From: Mycolicibacterium sp. HK-90
Lineage (GTDB): Bacteria; Actinomycetota; Actinomycetes; Mycobacteriales; Mycobacteriaceae
Direction of reading: 5' to 3'
Assembly: GCF_030486405.1 (NCBI RefSeq)
Contig: NZ_CP129613.1
Coordinates: 2,170,001 to 2,234,000 of the forward strand
Length of the DNA: 64,000 nt
Below are positions 36,151-44,330 of this stretch, piece after piece. How positions within the stretch are numbered: the stretch's first letter is position 1; the number at the start of each line of letters is the position of its first letter. Below the pieces are notes generated by a model that worked only from the letters and a program-made list of their open reading frames with translations, ran no database searches and was not told where the DNA came from. The position numbers and the translations under genes were made by a program.

Positions 36151-37014
36151 ATGATGACAACCGCAGTTTCGAACCTCAAAAGGCTGCCCCACACAGCGGA
36201 CATCGCCGACATCCTCAGCATCGTCGACCGCGACGGGGGCGTGATCCTCGAAGGTCTGCTCTCGCCCGATCAGGTCGCCCGGTTCAACGCCGATGTTGAC
36301 TCCGCACTCTCCGCACTCGCTCCGGGCGGAACGCACACCGACGAATTGGTGCAGGAGTTCCACGGCGCCAACACCAAGCGACTCACGAACCTGGTCAGCC
36401 GAAGTCGGGTCTTCCGCGAGGAGATCATCAACCATGACCTGGTCCACCGGTTGTGTGACGAGATCTTCCTCGAGGAGTCCGGGACGTACTGGATGACGAC
36501 CGCTCAGGCCATTGAGATCGGCCCCGGTAACCGAGCGCAGATGCTGCACCGCGACCTGGAGAACTGGTTCCCCTTCGTCGGGATGGGGCCGGCCGGCCCC
36601 GAGATCACCCTCAACTTCCTCATCGCACTCACCGACTTCACCGAGGAGAACGGTGCCACTCGGGTGATACCGGGGAGCAACCATTGGCCCGATTTCGAGG
36701 ACCGCGGCACCCCCGAGCAAACGGTGCCTGCGGTCATGAAGGCCGGCGATGCGCTGTTCTTCAGTGGCAAGACCGCCCACGGTGGTGGTGCCAACCGCAC
36801 CACGAACGAGTACCGGCGCGCCGTGTCCTTCGCGTTCAATCCCGGCTACCTGGTCGGCGAGGAGGCGTACCCGTTCCTTGTGGACCGCGACGTGGTCACC
36901 ACCCTGCCGCCGCGCGTGCAGCGCATCCTGGGTTTCCGTTCGCAATACCCCAAAGGCTCACCCGGCCTGTGGATGGTCGACTACCGGGAACTCGCGGATC
37001 ACCTGGCCCTGTAG
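36151..37014 (+). CDS. phytanoyl-CoA dioxygenase family Fe(II)/2-oxoglutarate oxygenase
   Basis: A 287-residue oxygenase. The metal triad is seen as His133-x-Asp135 (MLHRDLENW) and His210 (KTAHGGGANRT), with a following arginine suited to 2-oxoglutarate binding. IPGSNHWPDFED is the typical loop of PhyH proteins. Residues ENGATRVIPGSNHW and the all-beta core support the family. The substrate is unknown. ATG 36151 or 36154 follows GGAAGGAAGG. It is followed by a PucR regulator on the same strand. Confidence 0.88.
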   Translation: MMTTAVSNLKRLPHTADIADILSIVDRDGGVILEGLLSPDQVARFNADVDSALSALAPGGTHTDELVQEFHGANTKRLTNLVSRSRVFREEIINHDLVHRLCDEIFLEESGTYWMTTAQAIEIGPGNRAQMLHRDLENWFPFVGMGPAGPEITLNFLIALTDFTEENGATRVIPGSNHWPDFEDRGTPEQTVPAVMKAGDALFFSGKTAHGGGANRTTNEYRRAVSFAFNPGYLVGEEAYPFLVDRDVVTTLPPRVQRILGFRSQYPKGSPGLWMVDYRELADHLAL

Positions 37015-37079
37015 CGATCACTCACGGGGGACGGGGCGTCGTCTTGAAGGCTGACAGTGACCGCGGGCACACTCAGGAC

Positions 37080-38312
37080 ATGACGCTGGATCAGCTCTGG
37101 CCCGATGCCTCCGACCCGGTCCGTCGGTTGATCCGCGGACTGGCAGAGACGATGCTGGCGAGGTCCGGGGAAGTCATCGACGAACTGACGAGGGCCTCCC
37201 TCCAGGACTCCCGATACCGGGCGATTGCCGATGATCCGGTGCTCGCGGAGGCCGATGCCCGCCTGGCGGTCTCCAACCTGAAGCATTGGCTGACGTCGAA
37301 CATCGCCGATCCCGGCCGTCGGGTGCTCCCGCCCACGGGGAGCGAGATGCGCACCTACGCACGTGACGTCGTCCTGCGCGGCCTCACGACCGACGACATC
37401 CAGTCGTGGCGGTCAGCTCAACGCGTCGGCTGGAAGTGGTGGCTGGCCGAGTGTTTTCAGGCGACCCACGATGCGGCAGAACTTCGCGAGCTGATCGAGG
37501 TCTCCGGTAATTCGCTCACGACGTTCGTAGATGACTCCATCGCCGAACTGGCCCAGCACGTTGACCGAGTCCGCGAGGAGTTCGCCGGTGGCTCGCAGCT
37601 GCAGCGCTATGCCACCGTCGAGCTACTCCTCCAGGGCGCGGACATCGCACCATCGCGCGCCGAAGCCCAGCTCGGATACGCGCTGACCGGTGCGCACATC
37701 GGCGCCGTGGTCTGGGTCGACTCCGAGAAGGACGTCCCCGCGCTTGAGCGCGCCAGCGAGCAGGTGGTCCGGGCGTGCGGCGCCGAGCGGCGGCTGACGG
37801 TGGTCGCCGGCACCACCGCATTGTGGCTGTGGATACCGGCGAAGACGACGCCGACCGTCGCCGTTCTCGAGGACCGCTTGGGGCGCCAGCCCGGGGTGCG
37901 CGTGGCGCTCGGCCGCTCGGCGACGGGGGTGAGCGGTTTCCGCCGCACCCATATGGATGCAGCTGCAGCGCAGCGGCTTCTTGCGCGCCTGGACTCCGGA
38001 CTCTCCATCGTGCGCTACGAGGATGTCCACTTGGTGGATCTGTTGTCCACGGACCTGTCGGCCGCCTACCAGTTTGTCGCGGACGTGCTCGGTGAACTTC
38101 AGGAGGCCAGCCCGGTGCTTCACCAGACCGTGCTGACCTATGTGGACGAGGGACTCAACCGAACGACCACCGCCGAGCGCTTGTACACCCATCGCAACAC
38201 CATCGATCGACGCCTCGCGCGTGTCGACGAACTTCTGCCGAAACCCTTCGTGCGCAACCCGATTGAGGTGGCTGCGGCCCTCACACTGCTCCGGGTACGC
38301 GCCGGCCGGTGA
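37080..38312 (+). CDS. PucR family transcriptional regulator
   Basis: A 410-residue regulator. The N-terminal 150 residues form a helical RsbR/CdaR-like sensory part, the centre (about 180-300) is a GGDEF-like domain, and the C-terminus (LTYVDEGLNRTTTAERLYTHRNTIDRRLARVDELL) is the PucR helix-turn-helix. PucR-type proteins activate purine, amine or other nitrogen-source catabolism. ATG 37080 follows AGGA closely. Its position after the dioxygenase and across from the amine oxidase suggests that it controls both. Confidence 0.86.
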   Translation: MTLDQLWPDASDPVRRLIRGLAETMLARSGEVIDELTRASLQDSRYRAIADDPVLAEADARLAVSNLKHWLTSNIADPGRRVLPPTGSEMRTYARDVVLRGLTTDDIQSWRSAQRVGWKWWLAECFQATHDAAELRELIEVSGNSLTTFVDDSIAELAQHVDRVREEFAGGSQLQRYATVELLLQGADIAPSRAEAQLGYALTGAHIGAVVWVDSEKDVPALERASEQVVRACGAERRLTVVAGTTALWLWIPAKTTPTVAVLEDRLGRQPGVRVALGRSATGVSGFRRTHMDAAAAQRLLARLDSGLSIVRYEDVHLVDLLSTDLSAAYQFVADVLGELQEASPVLHQTVLTYVDEGLNRTTTAERLYTHRNTIDRRLARVDELLPKPFVRNPIEVAAALTLLRVRAGR

Positions 38313-38354
38313 GGGCGTGAGACCGGGTGGGCCGGGTGCCCCAACAGCGTGGCG

Positions 38355-39089
38355 CTATTCCGTGGACGTAATCCGCTGCCGCAGGCCGACGAGCCGGGCG
38401 TACTCGTCGAAATCTGCAGTGGCAGAGTTGCCGGTCACGGGGTCGGTGAGTTCTGCGCGGGTCCAGTCGCCGCTCCAGTCGATGGCCCACCCGGACATCG
38501 CCGCGAGGCCGTGGATCGCCGATCGGTGATCCTCGATCGTGCCGGCCCCCAAGGCCATCGGCACTCGGGTGGGTAACCGATGGTCGATTCGGGGCCGGGC
38601 GAAATCGAGGTCGCCGAGCAGGAGGACCGCCACGGTGCCTCCGCCGACTGTGACGACGTAGGTGATACCGCCGCCCGTGACTGCAGCCACCACTGCACTG
38701 ATCTCCACTGCCGCGTACTCGGCGGCGACGTCGGGATCGTCGCCGCCGGGGAAGGGCACCTCGTCGTTCAGGAGGCTGGGCAGACCGTCGGCGCGGCCGC
38801 GCTCCAGAATCATCTGCGCCCCTGCGCGACCCCCGGTCGGCAAGGCGCGACCCCAGAGCATCGTCTGTGGACCGGGCGCGACACTGGCCATCAACTCGAC
38901 GGTGGTGGTGATCGTGTCACCCGACTCGCGTCCTGTGAAGACGAGGGAATCCTCGGCCAAATCTGCGGCGTAGTCGAATTCACCGCCCAGCCGGTCCTCG
39001 ACTCCCTCCTGCAGTAGCAGCTGACTCAGCGCCGCGTACAACGCGCCCCTGTCGTGGAGTACTCGCAAGTCTTCGAACGACATCGCCAT
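38355..39089 (-). CDS. uncharacterised protein, possibly DUF6882-like
   Basis: A 244-residue protein starting MAMSFEDLRVLHDRGALYAALSQLLL, with a beta-rich middle (TYVVTVGGGTVAVLLLGDLDF) and a C-terminal WSGDWTRAELTDP. No signal peptide or membrane segment is visible. I associate the start with small actinobacterial DUF6882-type proteins but not firmly. A palindrome TCACCC-T-GGGTGA (39114-39126) lies 25 bp upstream of the start and may be an operator. Confidence 0.65.
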   Translation of the reverse strand: MAMSFEDLRVLHDRGALYAALSQLLLQEGVEDRLGGEFDYAADLAEDSLVFTGRESGDTITTTVELMASVAPGPQTMLWGRALPTGGRAGAQMILERGRADGLPSLLNDEVPFPGGDDPDVAAEYAAVEISAVVAAVTGGGITYVVTVGGGTVAVLLLGDLDFARPRIDHRLPTRVPMALGAGTIEDHRSAIHGLAAMSGWAIDWSGDWTRAELTDPVTGNSATADFDEYARLVGLRQRITSTE

Positions 39090-39151
39090 ATCCAGAATTT
39101 ACCGGTGCCTTCGTCACCCTGGGTGAACTAGGTGCGAAGCAGGAGAAGCCA

Positions 39152-39174
39152 GGCCCCGTAACGGGACTGGGGCC
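39152..39174 (-). terminator. hairpin after the MerR gene
   Basis: GGCCCC (39152-39157) pairs with GGGGCC (39169-39174) around an 11-base loop that itself holds CCGTAACGGG. It lies between the MerR stop and the next gene on the same strand. Confidence 0.45.
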
Positions 39175-39201
39175 CGGCCGCTCTGCTCTGTGTCGAAGGA
39201 A

Positions 39202-40035
39202 TTACTGAACCGGCACGTAAACCTTTGTCCGGAGCCGGTCCTCGGGCACGTCGCGCGGGTCGTCGAGGTACACGTTGTAGTGGTGCGTCGTGATGTCATC
39301 TGCGGTGCGCGTCAGGGTCAACCCGTGCTCGGTCATGTAGGCGCTGATGAGCTCGTGAGCCCTCGAGAGTGCCTCGGCATACGGCCCGGTGACGGCAGCC
39401 ACCACGGCCCGTCGAGCGGGAACAGCGATTACGCCCAGCGGATCCCGGGCCGTGGTGTCGGCGGGAACCTCGACGAACACCGATTCGTCGACGTCCGATT
39501 CGCGGAATTCGTCGTCGTGTTCGATGCAGCCGCCCAACATGCCCGGCGTGATGTCCTGCTCGGCGAGGGTGGGCATGAACCGCTCCCACAACTGCCCCTC
39601 GGCGGCGTAGTTCGGAACCGTGTCGCGCAGGTACACGATGGTCCGCGCGGGAATGGTCTCTTCGGTGACGGTGTCGGTCATGGTGAGTTCCTTCTCGGAA
39701 AGTAGGTGGTCGATGAGGCGGAGCCGCGCGTTGGCCTCCTCGGCCGCTGCGGCCAGTTCGATGCGTTGGGCCGCGAGGGCCGCGTCGAACGCCGCAGTGC
39801 CGCGAATGGCGAGCAAGGCTCCGATGGCGGACACGCCGAACCCGACGTCGCGGAGCCGCCGGATCGCGGCGGCATCGGCGAGCTGCGTGGCGGCGTAGCG
39901 GCGGTAGCCGCTGGTCGCGTCCACCTGCGCGGGCACCAGGACACCGTGGGCGTCGTAGTGGCGCAGCATGCGAACGGAGATACGGCTCAGCGAGGAGAAC
40001 CTGCCGATCGGCATCAAGGACGGGGTGTCGGTCAC
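39202..40035 (-). CDS. MerR family regulator with GyrI-like effector domain
   Basis: A 277-residue regulator of the BmrR/TipA-like type. The winged helix is IGRFSSLSRISVRMLRHYDAHGVLVPAQVDATSGYRRY; a long coiled coil (about residues 80-115) leads to a C-terminal GyrI-like domain (TIPARTIVYLRDTVPNYA ... VYVPVQ) that binds drugs or other hydrophobic cations. It probably activates its own promoter through the palindrome just upstream. No obvious efflux or modification target adjoins it, so the target may be itself or distant. Confidence 0.9.
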   Translation of the reverse strand: MTDTPSLMPIGRFSSLSRISVRMLRHYDAHGVLVPAQVDATSGYRRYAATQLADAAAIRRLRDVGFGVSAIGALLAIRGTAAFDAALAAQRIELAAAAEEANARLRLIDHLLSEKELTMTDTVTEETIPARTIVYLRDTVPNYAAEGQLWERFMPTLAEQDITPGMLGGCIEHDDEFRESDVDESVFVEVPADTTARDPLGVIAVPARRAVVAAVTGPYAEALSRAHELISAYMTEHGLTLTRTADDITTHHYNVYLDDPRDVPEDRLRTKVYVPVQ

Positions 40036-40051
40036 GGCTATGACTGTGCCG

Positions 40052-40068
40052 TCTCACATGGTGTGAGA
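40052..40068. promoter_or_regulatory. MerR operator candidate
   Basis: TCTCACA-TGG-TGTGAGA is a perfect 7-bp-arm palindrome 17 bases upstream of the MerR start. MerR-family regulators bind such palindromes between -35 and -10 boxes. The remaining bases to 40281 hold no other supported element. Confidence 0.6.
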
Positions 40069-40281
40069 GTCAAGCCCGACAAGCGTGCACGGTCCTACAC
40101 CCGACGGTCGCCGGTGGCGACGGTGCCGCTCTGTCGGAACGAAACATACTGTGGGTAAAGATAATTCACGCTGGGCGCGCTCGCAGTCCGGCTCATCGCC
40201 GTCGAGCACTTTCGCGGTGTCGAGAGTATGGCGGGGAACAGAGGGCTTGGTGTTCGCGTGGGAATCGGAGACCATGTTCCG

Positions 40282-40446
40282 ATGTCGACAACGGTTGAGG
40301 CCATCCTCGTCACCGCCCTGGTTCTCGGGATCGTCGCCGCCATGTTCGCCCTCATCTACGCATGGGACAAGTGGGGCAAAGGCAGTCGTCTGGAGCAGCG
40401 CATCGATCGCTTCTTCGATCGCGTCAGTGACATGTTCGATCGGTAG
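40282..40446 (+). CDS. small single-pass membrane protein (54 residues)
   Basis: A 54-residue protein with one hydrophobic helix (VEAILVTALVLGIVAAMFALIYAW, about residues 4-27) followed by a strongly charged, helical tail (KGSRLEQRIDRFFDRVSDMFDR). GGAGACC lies upstream. No family is recognised. It precedes the DUF6891-type gene by about 30 bp on the same strand. Confidence 0.55.
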   Translation: MSTTVEAILVTALVLGIVAAMFALIYAWDKWGKGSRLEQRIDRFFDRVSDMFDR

Positions 40447-40475
40447 CGTGGCGCCGCGATGATCGTGGCGTTCGG

Positions 40476-41270
40476 GTGCGTCGGTTCCGCAACCAAATCC
40501 GGCGTGGTGCCGCGCGACTCGACGAGGCTGGAATCGCGATCCGCGGCTACGATCGCACCGTCCGTGATTTGCTCGGTTCCGACTGCATCCTGGAGGCCAG
40601 CGCCGTGAGCGCACCGTTGTATCCCAACGCGATCCCCGACTACGCCGTGCTCCCTGATCTGCCGATCGACGCCGACGAGCGTGCCGAGCTGATCGCCGGC
40701 ATCTGGGGCCAGTTGGTCACCGGCAATGACGATGCCGAGGATTTCCTCGACATCTACGCCGAGGACTACGAGCTCTCCGAGGAGCAGCTCACGTCGGCCT
40801 TCTCCGCGCTGCGTCAAGCGCGGCTTCGCCAGCAGTCGGAAATCGGCGATTACCGGTCCCGCACGCTGGCGGCGTTCGAGGAGCTCAATGCCAACGGCGT
40901 GGTCGCCCGGGCCGACTTCAGCTGCTGCGGGACCTGCGCCTCGGCCGAGATCGGCGACGAGCGTGATGACAGCCGTCACTGGCGCGGATACATCTACTTC
41001 CACAACCAGGACACCGATCGCCTCGTCGAAGACGGCAGCACGTATATCGGCTATGGGGCGTTCGAGCCGGAGAACTTCGACGAGGACGCCTACAACCAGC
41101 TCAGCGACGAGGCGAAGGAAGACCTGTACTTCGGGGACGTGACCCGGATGCTCGACGAGGTCGTGTTCCCCATCGTCCGGCGTCATGGGATCGAGCCGGA
41201 GTGGAACCGCGACCTCGGGACTCGGGTGCTGCTCACCAACGCGGACTGGTACTCGCCGATCGAAAGCTGA
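40476..41270 (+). CDS. DUF6891-like protein of unknown function
   Basis: A 264-residue acidic soluble protein. The most conserved-looking stretch is FSCCGTCASAEIGDERDDSRHWRGYIYFHNQDTD followed by STYIGYGAF, a pattern I associate with DUF6891. The CC-x-x-C cysteines could bind a metal. The start is uncertain: GTG 40476, or the later GTG at 40605. It lies just downstream of a small membrane protein. Confidence 0.65.
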   Translation: MRRFRNQIRRGAARLDEAGIAIRGYDRTVRDLLGSDCILEASAVSAPLYPNAIPDYAVLPDLPIDADERAELIAGIWGQLVTGNDDAEDFLDIYAEDYELSEEQLTSAFSALRQARLRQQSEIGDYRSRTLAAFEELNANGVVARADFSCCGTCASAEIGDERDDSRHWRGYIYFHNQDTDRLVEDGSTYIGYGAFEPENFDEDAYNQLSDEAKEDLYFGDVTRMLDEVVFPIVRRHGIEPEWNRDLGTRVLLTNADWYSPIES

Positions 41271-41294
41271 GGACGTTCACGGGCACATTCGGAA

Positions 41295-41681
41295 TCAGCC
41301 CTCGCGAGCCTGCTCCGCACGCAGCGACTTGAGCCGCCGCTCCTCCTGCAGCACGTTCTGGTAGCTCTCGCGTTCGGCGACGAGCCACTCCGGTTTCTCC
41401 TCGAGCAGCCGATCGATCTGCTCGGTGGTGAGCGCTTTCTCGACGCCGCCGCGGGTGAGACCGGCGATCGAGATGCCGAGTTTGGCCGCCACGAGGTTCT
41501 TCGGGTGTGGCCCGTTCTTGCGGAGGTCCTTGAGCCACTGCGGCGGGTCGGCCTGCAAGGCAGCGAGCTCGTCGCGGGTGATCGGGTTCTGCTGGAACTC
41601 CGCGGGCGTCGCGGGCAAGTACACGTCCAGCTTCTTCGCCGCCGTGGCGGGTTTCATGGACTGCGAGTTCTGCTTGCTCAT
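41295..41681 (-). CDS. DUF5997 family protein
   Basis: A 128-residue basic protein. Characteristic regions are AAKKLDVYLPATPAEFQQNPITRDELAALQADPPQWLKDLRKNGPHP and LVAAKLGISIAGLTRGGVEKALTTEQIDRLLEEKPEWL, which look like small helical DNA- or protein-binding units. The family is widespread in actinobacteria and uncharacterised. It is divergent from a LysR-type substrate-binding-domain gene, an arrangement I have seen in relatives, so the two probably act together. Confidence 0.78.
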   Translation of the reverse strand: MSKQNSQSMKPATAAKKLDVYLPATPAEFQQNPITRDELAALQADPPQWLKDLRKNGPHPKNLVAAKLGISIAGLTRGGVEKALTTEQIDRLLEEKPEWLVAERESYQNVLQEERRLKSLRAEQAREG

Positions 41682-41774
41682 GCGGCTCCCTCGCAGGCTC
41701 GGGTGCCGCGTGGCCACAGTCGATTCGCTCCGCAGGCGTCGCTCATTGCACCAGCGTATCGGTAGCCTGAGGCG

Positions 41775-42488
41775 GTGACCGCGCTCTCCCTCACCCTCGG
41801 GTACGTCCCCGGTGGGACGCCCGCGAAGTGGGCTCGGATCTGGGCGGAACGTCACCCCGGGGTGCCGCTGCAGTTGTGTGCCCTCGCGGCGGCGGACGCG
41901 GCCACCGCGGTGCGGGACGGCACCGTCGACGTGGCGTTACTCCGGCTGCCCGCCGACACGTCGGGGCTGGCCGTCATTCCCTTGTACGAGGAGACGACGG
42001 TGGCTGTGGTGCCGACCGATCACATCCTCACGGCCGCCGACGAGATCACCGGCGCGGACCTCGACGATGAGCCGACGCTGCTCCCACTCGACGACGTCGT
42101 TGCCTGGGCCGACCCTCCGGGCACCCCGATCGAGCACCGACCCGAGACGACCAAGGACGCGATAGAGCTCGCCGCCGCTGGGCTGGGTGCGCTCATCGTT
42201 CCGCAGTCGCTGGCGCGGTTGTATCACCGCAAGGACCTGACATACCGCCCGATCGCCGACGCGCCCACGTGTCCGGTGGCGCTGGCCTTCCCGGAAGGGG
42301 CGCAGTCAGAGCTGGTCGAAGAGTTCATCGGAATCGTGCGTGGTCGCAAACCCGGTTCGTCGCGGGGGCAGGCTGAGCCGGCACCGAAACGGACCGCCCG
42401 GGAAAAGACGCTCGCCAAGCAGGCCGCTCGCGCTGCGGCGGGCAAGGTGGCCCGCAAGCCGGGACGGGCCCAACGCGGTCGGCGCTGA
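41775..42488 (+). CDS. LysR substrate-binding domain protein lacking the DNA-binding domain
   Basis: A 237-residue protein that begins directly with the LysR effector fold (LSLTLGYVPGGTPAKWARIWAERHPGVPLQL, then VDVALLRLP, TVAVVPTDHIL and IELAAAGLGALIVPQSLARLYH). No helix-turn-helix precedes it: the GTG start at 41775 is close to the divergent gene. The last 45 residues are rich in Lys, Arg and Ala. A DNA partner could be the divergent DUF5997 protein. The function is not known. Confidence 0.8.
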   Translation: MTALSLTLGYVPGGTPAKWARIWAERHPGVPLQLCALAAADAATAVRDGTVDVALLRLPADTSGLAVIPLYEETTVAVVPTDHILTAADEITGADLDDEPTLLPLDDVVAWADPPGTPIEHRPETTKDAIELAAAGLGALIVPQSLARLYHRKDLTYRPIADAPTCPVALAFPEGAQSELVEEFIGIVRGRKPGSSRGQAEPAPKRTAREKTLAKQAARAAAGKVARKPGRAQRGRR

Positions 42489-42552
42489 CGCGATAGGCCG
42501 CACGGGTTGAGGGCCCGGGAATGGCGAGCCGGTGTGCACGGTTCGTGCAGAT

Positions 42553-42906
42553 ATGACAGCCACCGGTGATCTTGCGTCTTTCGGCCCCAATGCGCCCGGA
42601 TACGTGTGGAAGTCCACCGCCGATGTCGAACCGATCGAAGTCTCTCCCGGAATCACCGTCCAACCGCTCTGGAAGGGCGCCAACGGTGCCAAGGCGGCGG
42701 TCACAACCATTGCGCCGGGAGCAGTCTGGGTCGGTGAAGACCTGCATGATCCAGGTCCCGAAGAGGTCTATGTCGTCTCCGGTGTCTTCAACGACGGCGT
42801 CAACGACTACGCCGCAGGCACTTTCCTGCACGCCCCGGCCGGGTCGTGGCACGTTCCGCAATCCTCGGAGGGTTGTGTGCTGTTCCTGTTCTATCCCGAA
42901 GGCTAG
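42553..42906 (+). CDS. cupin domain protein (ChrR-like)
   Basis: A 117-residue single cupin. The first cupin motif is replaced by a shortened DLHDPGPEEVYVVSGVFND; the second is APAGSWHVPQSSEGC. The conserved His and Glu suggest a metal site. Family members include anti-sigma ChrR C-terminal domains and small stress cupins. ATG 42553 has only a weak ribosome site; a GTG 21 bases earlier is possible. Confidence 0.75.
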   Translation: MTATGDLASFGPNAPGYVWKSTADVEPIEVSPGITVQPLWKGANGAKAAVTTIAPGAVWVGEDLHDPGPEEVYVVSGVFNDGVNDYAAGTFLHAPAGSWHVPQSSEGCVLFLFYPEG

Positions 42907-42964
42907 GCCCGGACCGACTCGAAAACCGGTAGCGATCGTCAGGTCGAACCTCCACGCTTGATGC

Positions 42965-43837
42965 ATGGAGGCCCACCTGTATCCGTCGCCGACCGACTTC
43001 GAACCGATCGCCGAGTCCGTGTACCGGGTGGATCCGGTGCTGTTCACCTCCGAGCTGACCACGCTGCGCACCTTCCCGTGGCCCGCGGACCGAATCCTGT
43101 TGTCCGTCCTCAACGGTGACGGCGCCGTTGGCGCGGCGGTGCAGACCCACGACTCGGTGCTGTTGGTCAATGGTCTGCCGCCCGAGGCGGCACCGGCAGC
43201 AGCGGGTGCGCTCGCCTGCATCGCGGCCGATCTGGACGGAGTACGTGGAACACCCTCGTCGGTAACGGCTTTCATCGATGCCTGGCATGCGGTCACCGGT
43301 GTGCCGGGGACGGTGTCATCGCGGGACGTGCTCTACCGGTTGGGGGAGTTGGCGCCGCCCAGCGGGGTCGCCGGTGAGTGGCGGCCGGCGCACGCCACTG
43401 ACTCAGAGATCTTGGTGCGTTGGCTGGACGAGTTCTTCACCGAGGCCTTCGGCGAGCCCTCGAATCTCGAGGCGAGTCGGGCGATGCTCGCCGCGATTGC
43501 CGAATCGGGCGACCACGTTCTGGTGTGGTCGGTGGCCGGGAAACCGGTCAGTATGGCGCGGGTGCGGGGGCCGGTGGTCGGTGCCTCGCGGATCGGCCCG
43601 GTCTACACCCCGCCCCAACACCGTGGCCACGGTTATGGGGCCGCGGTCACCGCCGCCGCGTCGCGGTTCGCCGTGCAGGAAGGCGCGGACGAGGTGGTGT
43701 TGTTCGCCGACGCCGGCAATCCGGTGTCCAACCGGATCTACCGGCGTATCGGGTTCGAGGCGGTCGCCGAGAACGTGCGGGCCAAGTTGATGGAAACGGC
43801 TCGGTCGCCGGCCAATCCGAGCGTCATTCCGGATTGA
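42965..43837 (+). CDS. GNAT family N-acetyltransferase
   Basis: A 290-residue acetyltransferase. The C-terminal GNAT domain shows ARVRGPVVGASRIGPVYTPPQHRGHGYGAAVTAAASRFA (acetyl-CoA loop HRGHGYGAAV) and NPVSNRIYRRIGFEAV. The N-terminal 130 residues are an extra domain typical of larger actinobacterial members. The substrate is unknown. It converges on, and overlaps by 14 bp, the small OmpA-like gene. Confidence 0.88.
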   Translation: MEAHLYPSPTDFEPIAESVYRVDPVLFTSELTTLRTFPWPADRILLSVLNGDGAVGAAVQTHDSVLLVNGLPPEAAPAAAGALACIAADLDGVRGTPSSVTAFIDAWHAVTGVPGTVSSRDVLYRLGELAPPSGVAGEWRPAHATDSEILVRWLDEFFTEAFGEPSNLEASRAMLAAIAESGDHVLVWSVAGKPVSMARVRGPVVGASRIGPVYTPPQHRGHGYGAAVTAAASRFAVQEGADEVVLFADAGNPVSNRIYRRIGFEAVAENVRAKLMETARSPANPSVIPD

Positions 43838-44294
43838 AGATGGTTACGAGCACGACCACTCGCCGGTTCAGCGGCCGCTGATCCATCGTCGGCGGGTCAT
43901 GTGCGAGCATGCCCGCCGCGGCGAACACCAATCCCCACGTCACATGCGGGGAGTTCTCCCACCAGTCGCTCACCTGGCCGCCCGCCGCTACGACCTTCGA
44001 GTTCACCTCCTGCTTGATGAACTCCCAGGCCGAGAGCGCTCGGCCACTTGCGGCCTCGATCTCGCTGGCACGCTTCTGATCGCAGGTGAAGTCCGGTCGG
44101 TCCTGCCGGTCGGAATGGCCGATGACTATCAGTGAAATATTGAGATTCGGAACAGGATTGGTGAGCTGCCCGGCCACCACGGTCATCACGTCGTCGAGCT
44201 CGGCGAAATCGTGTTGCGGCGCGGCGGCGAGAAGGGACCCGAAGTCAGTCACACCGGCGGGGTACCCGGCGAAGGTGAGAGCGGTCAAGCGCAT
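43824..44294 (-). CDS. OmpA-like domain protein without signal peptide
   Basis: A 156-residue protein. ISLIVIGHSDRQDRPDF with the GHSD motif, KRASEIEAASGRALSAWEF and the terminal RPLNRRVVVLVTIF follow the order of the OmpA peptidoglycan-binding domain, though with a longer central part (GGQVSDWWENSPHVTWGL). No signal peptide or membrane helix is visible, which is odd for a cell-wall anchor. It is the last gene of the operon of two giant proteins and starts 36 bp after the second. A structural or anchoring role is possible. Confidence 0.6.
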   Translation of the reverse strand: MRLTALTFAGYPAGVTDFGSLLAAAPQHDFAELDDVMTVVAGQLTNPVPNLNISLIVIGHSDRQDRPDFTCDQKRASEIEAASGRALSAWEFIKQEVNSKVVAAGGQVSDWWENSPHVTWGLVFAAAGMLAHDPPTMDQRPLNRRVVVLVTIFNPE

Positions 44295-44330
44295 GGTGTG
44301 CTCCTATCGATATCAGCTCTGCGTTGTCGG

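Noticed and set aside
36684..37079. N-terminal extension of the PucR gene over the dioxygenase gene
   Set aside because: The extension overlaps a well-supported gene in another frame and is low in complexity. ATG 37080 gives a normal PucR length.
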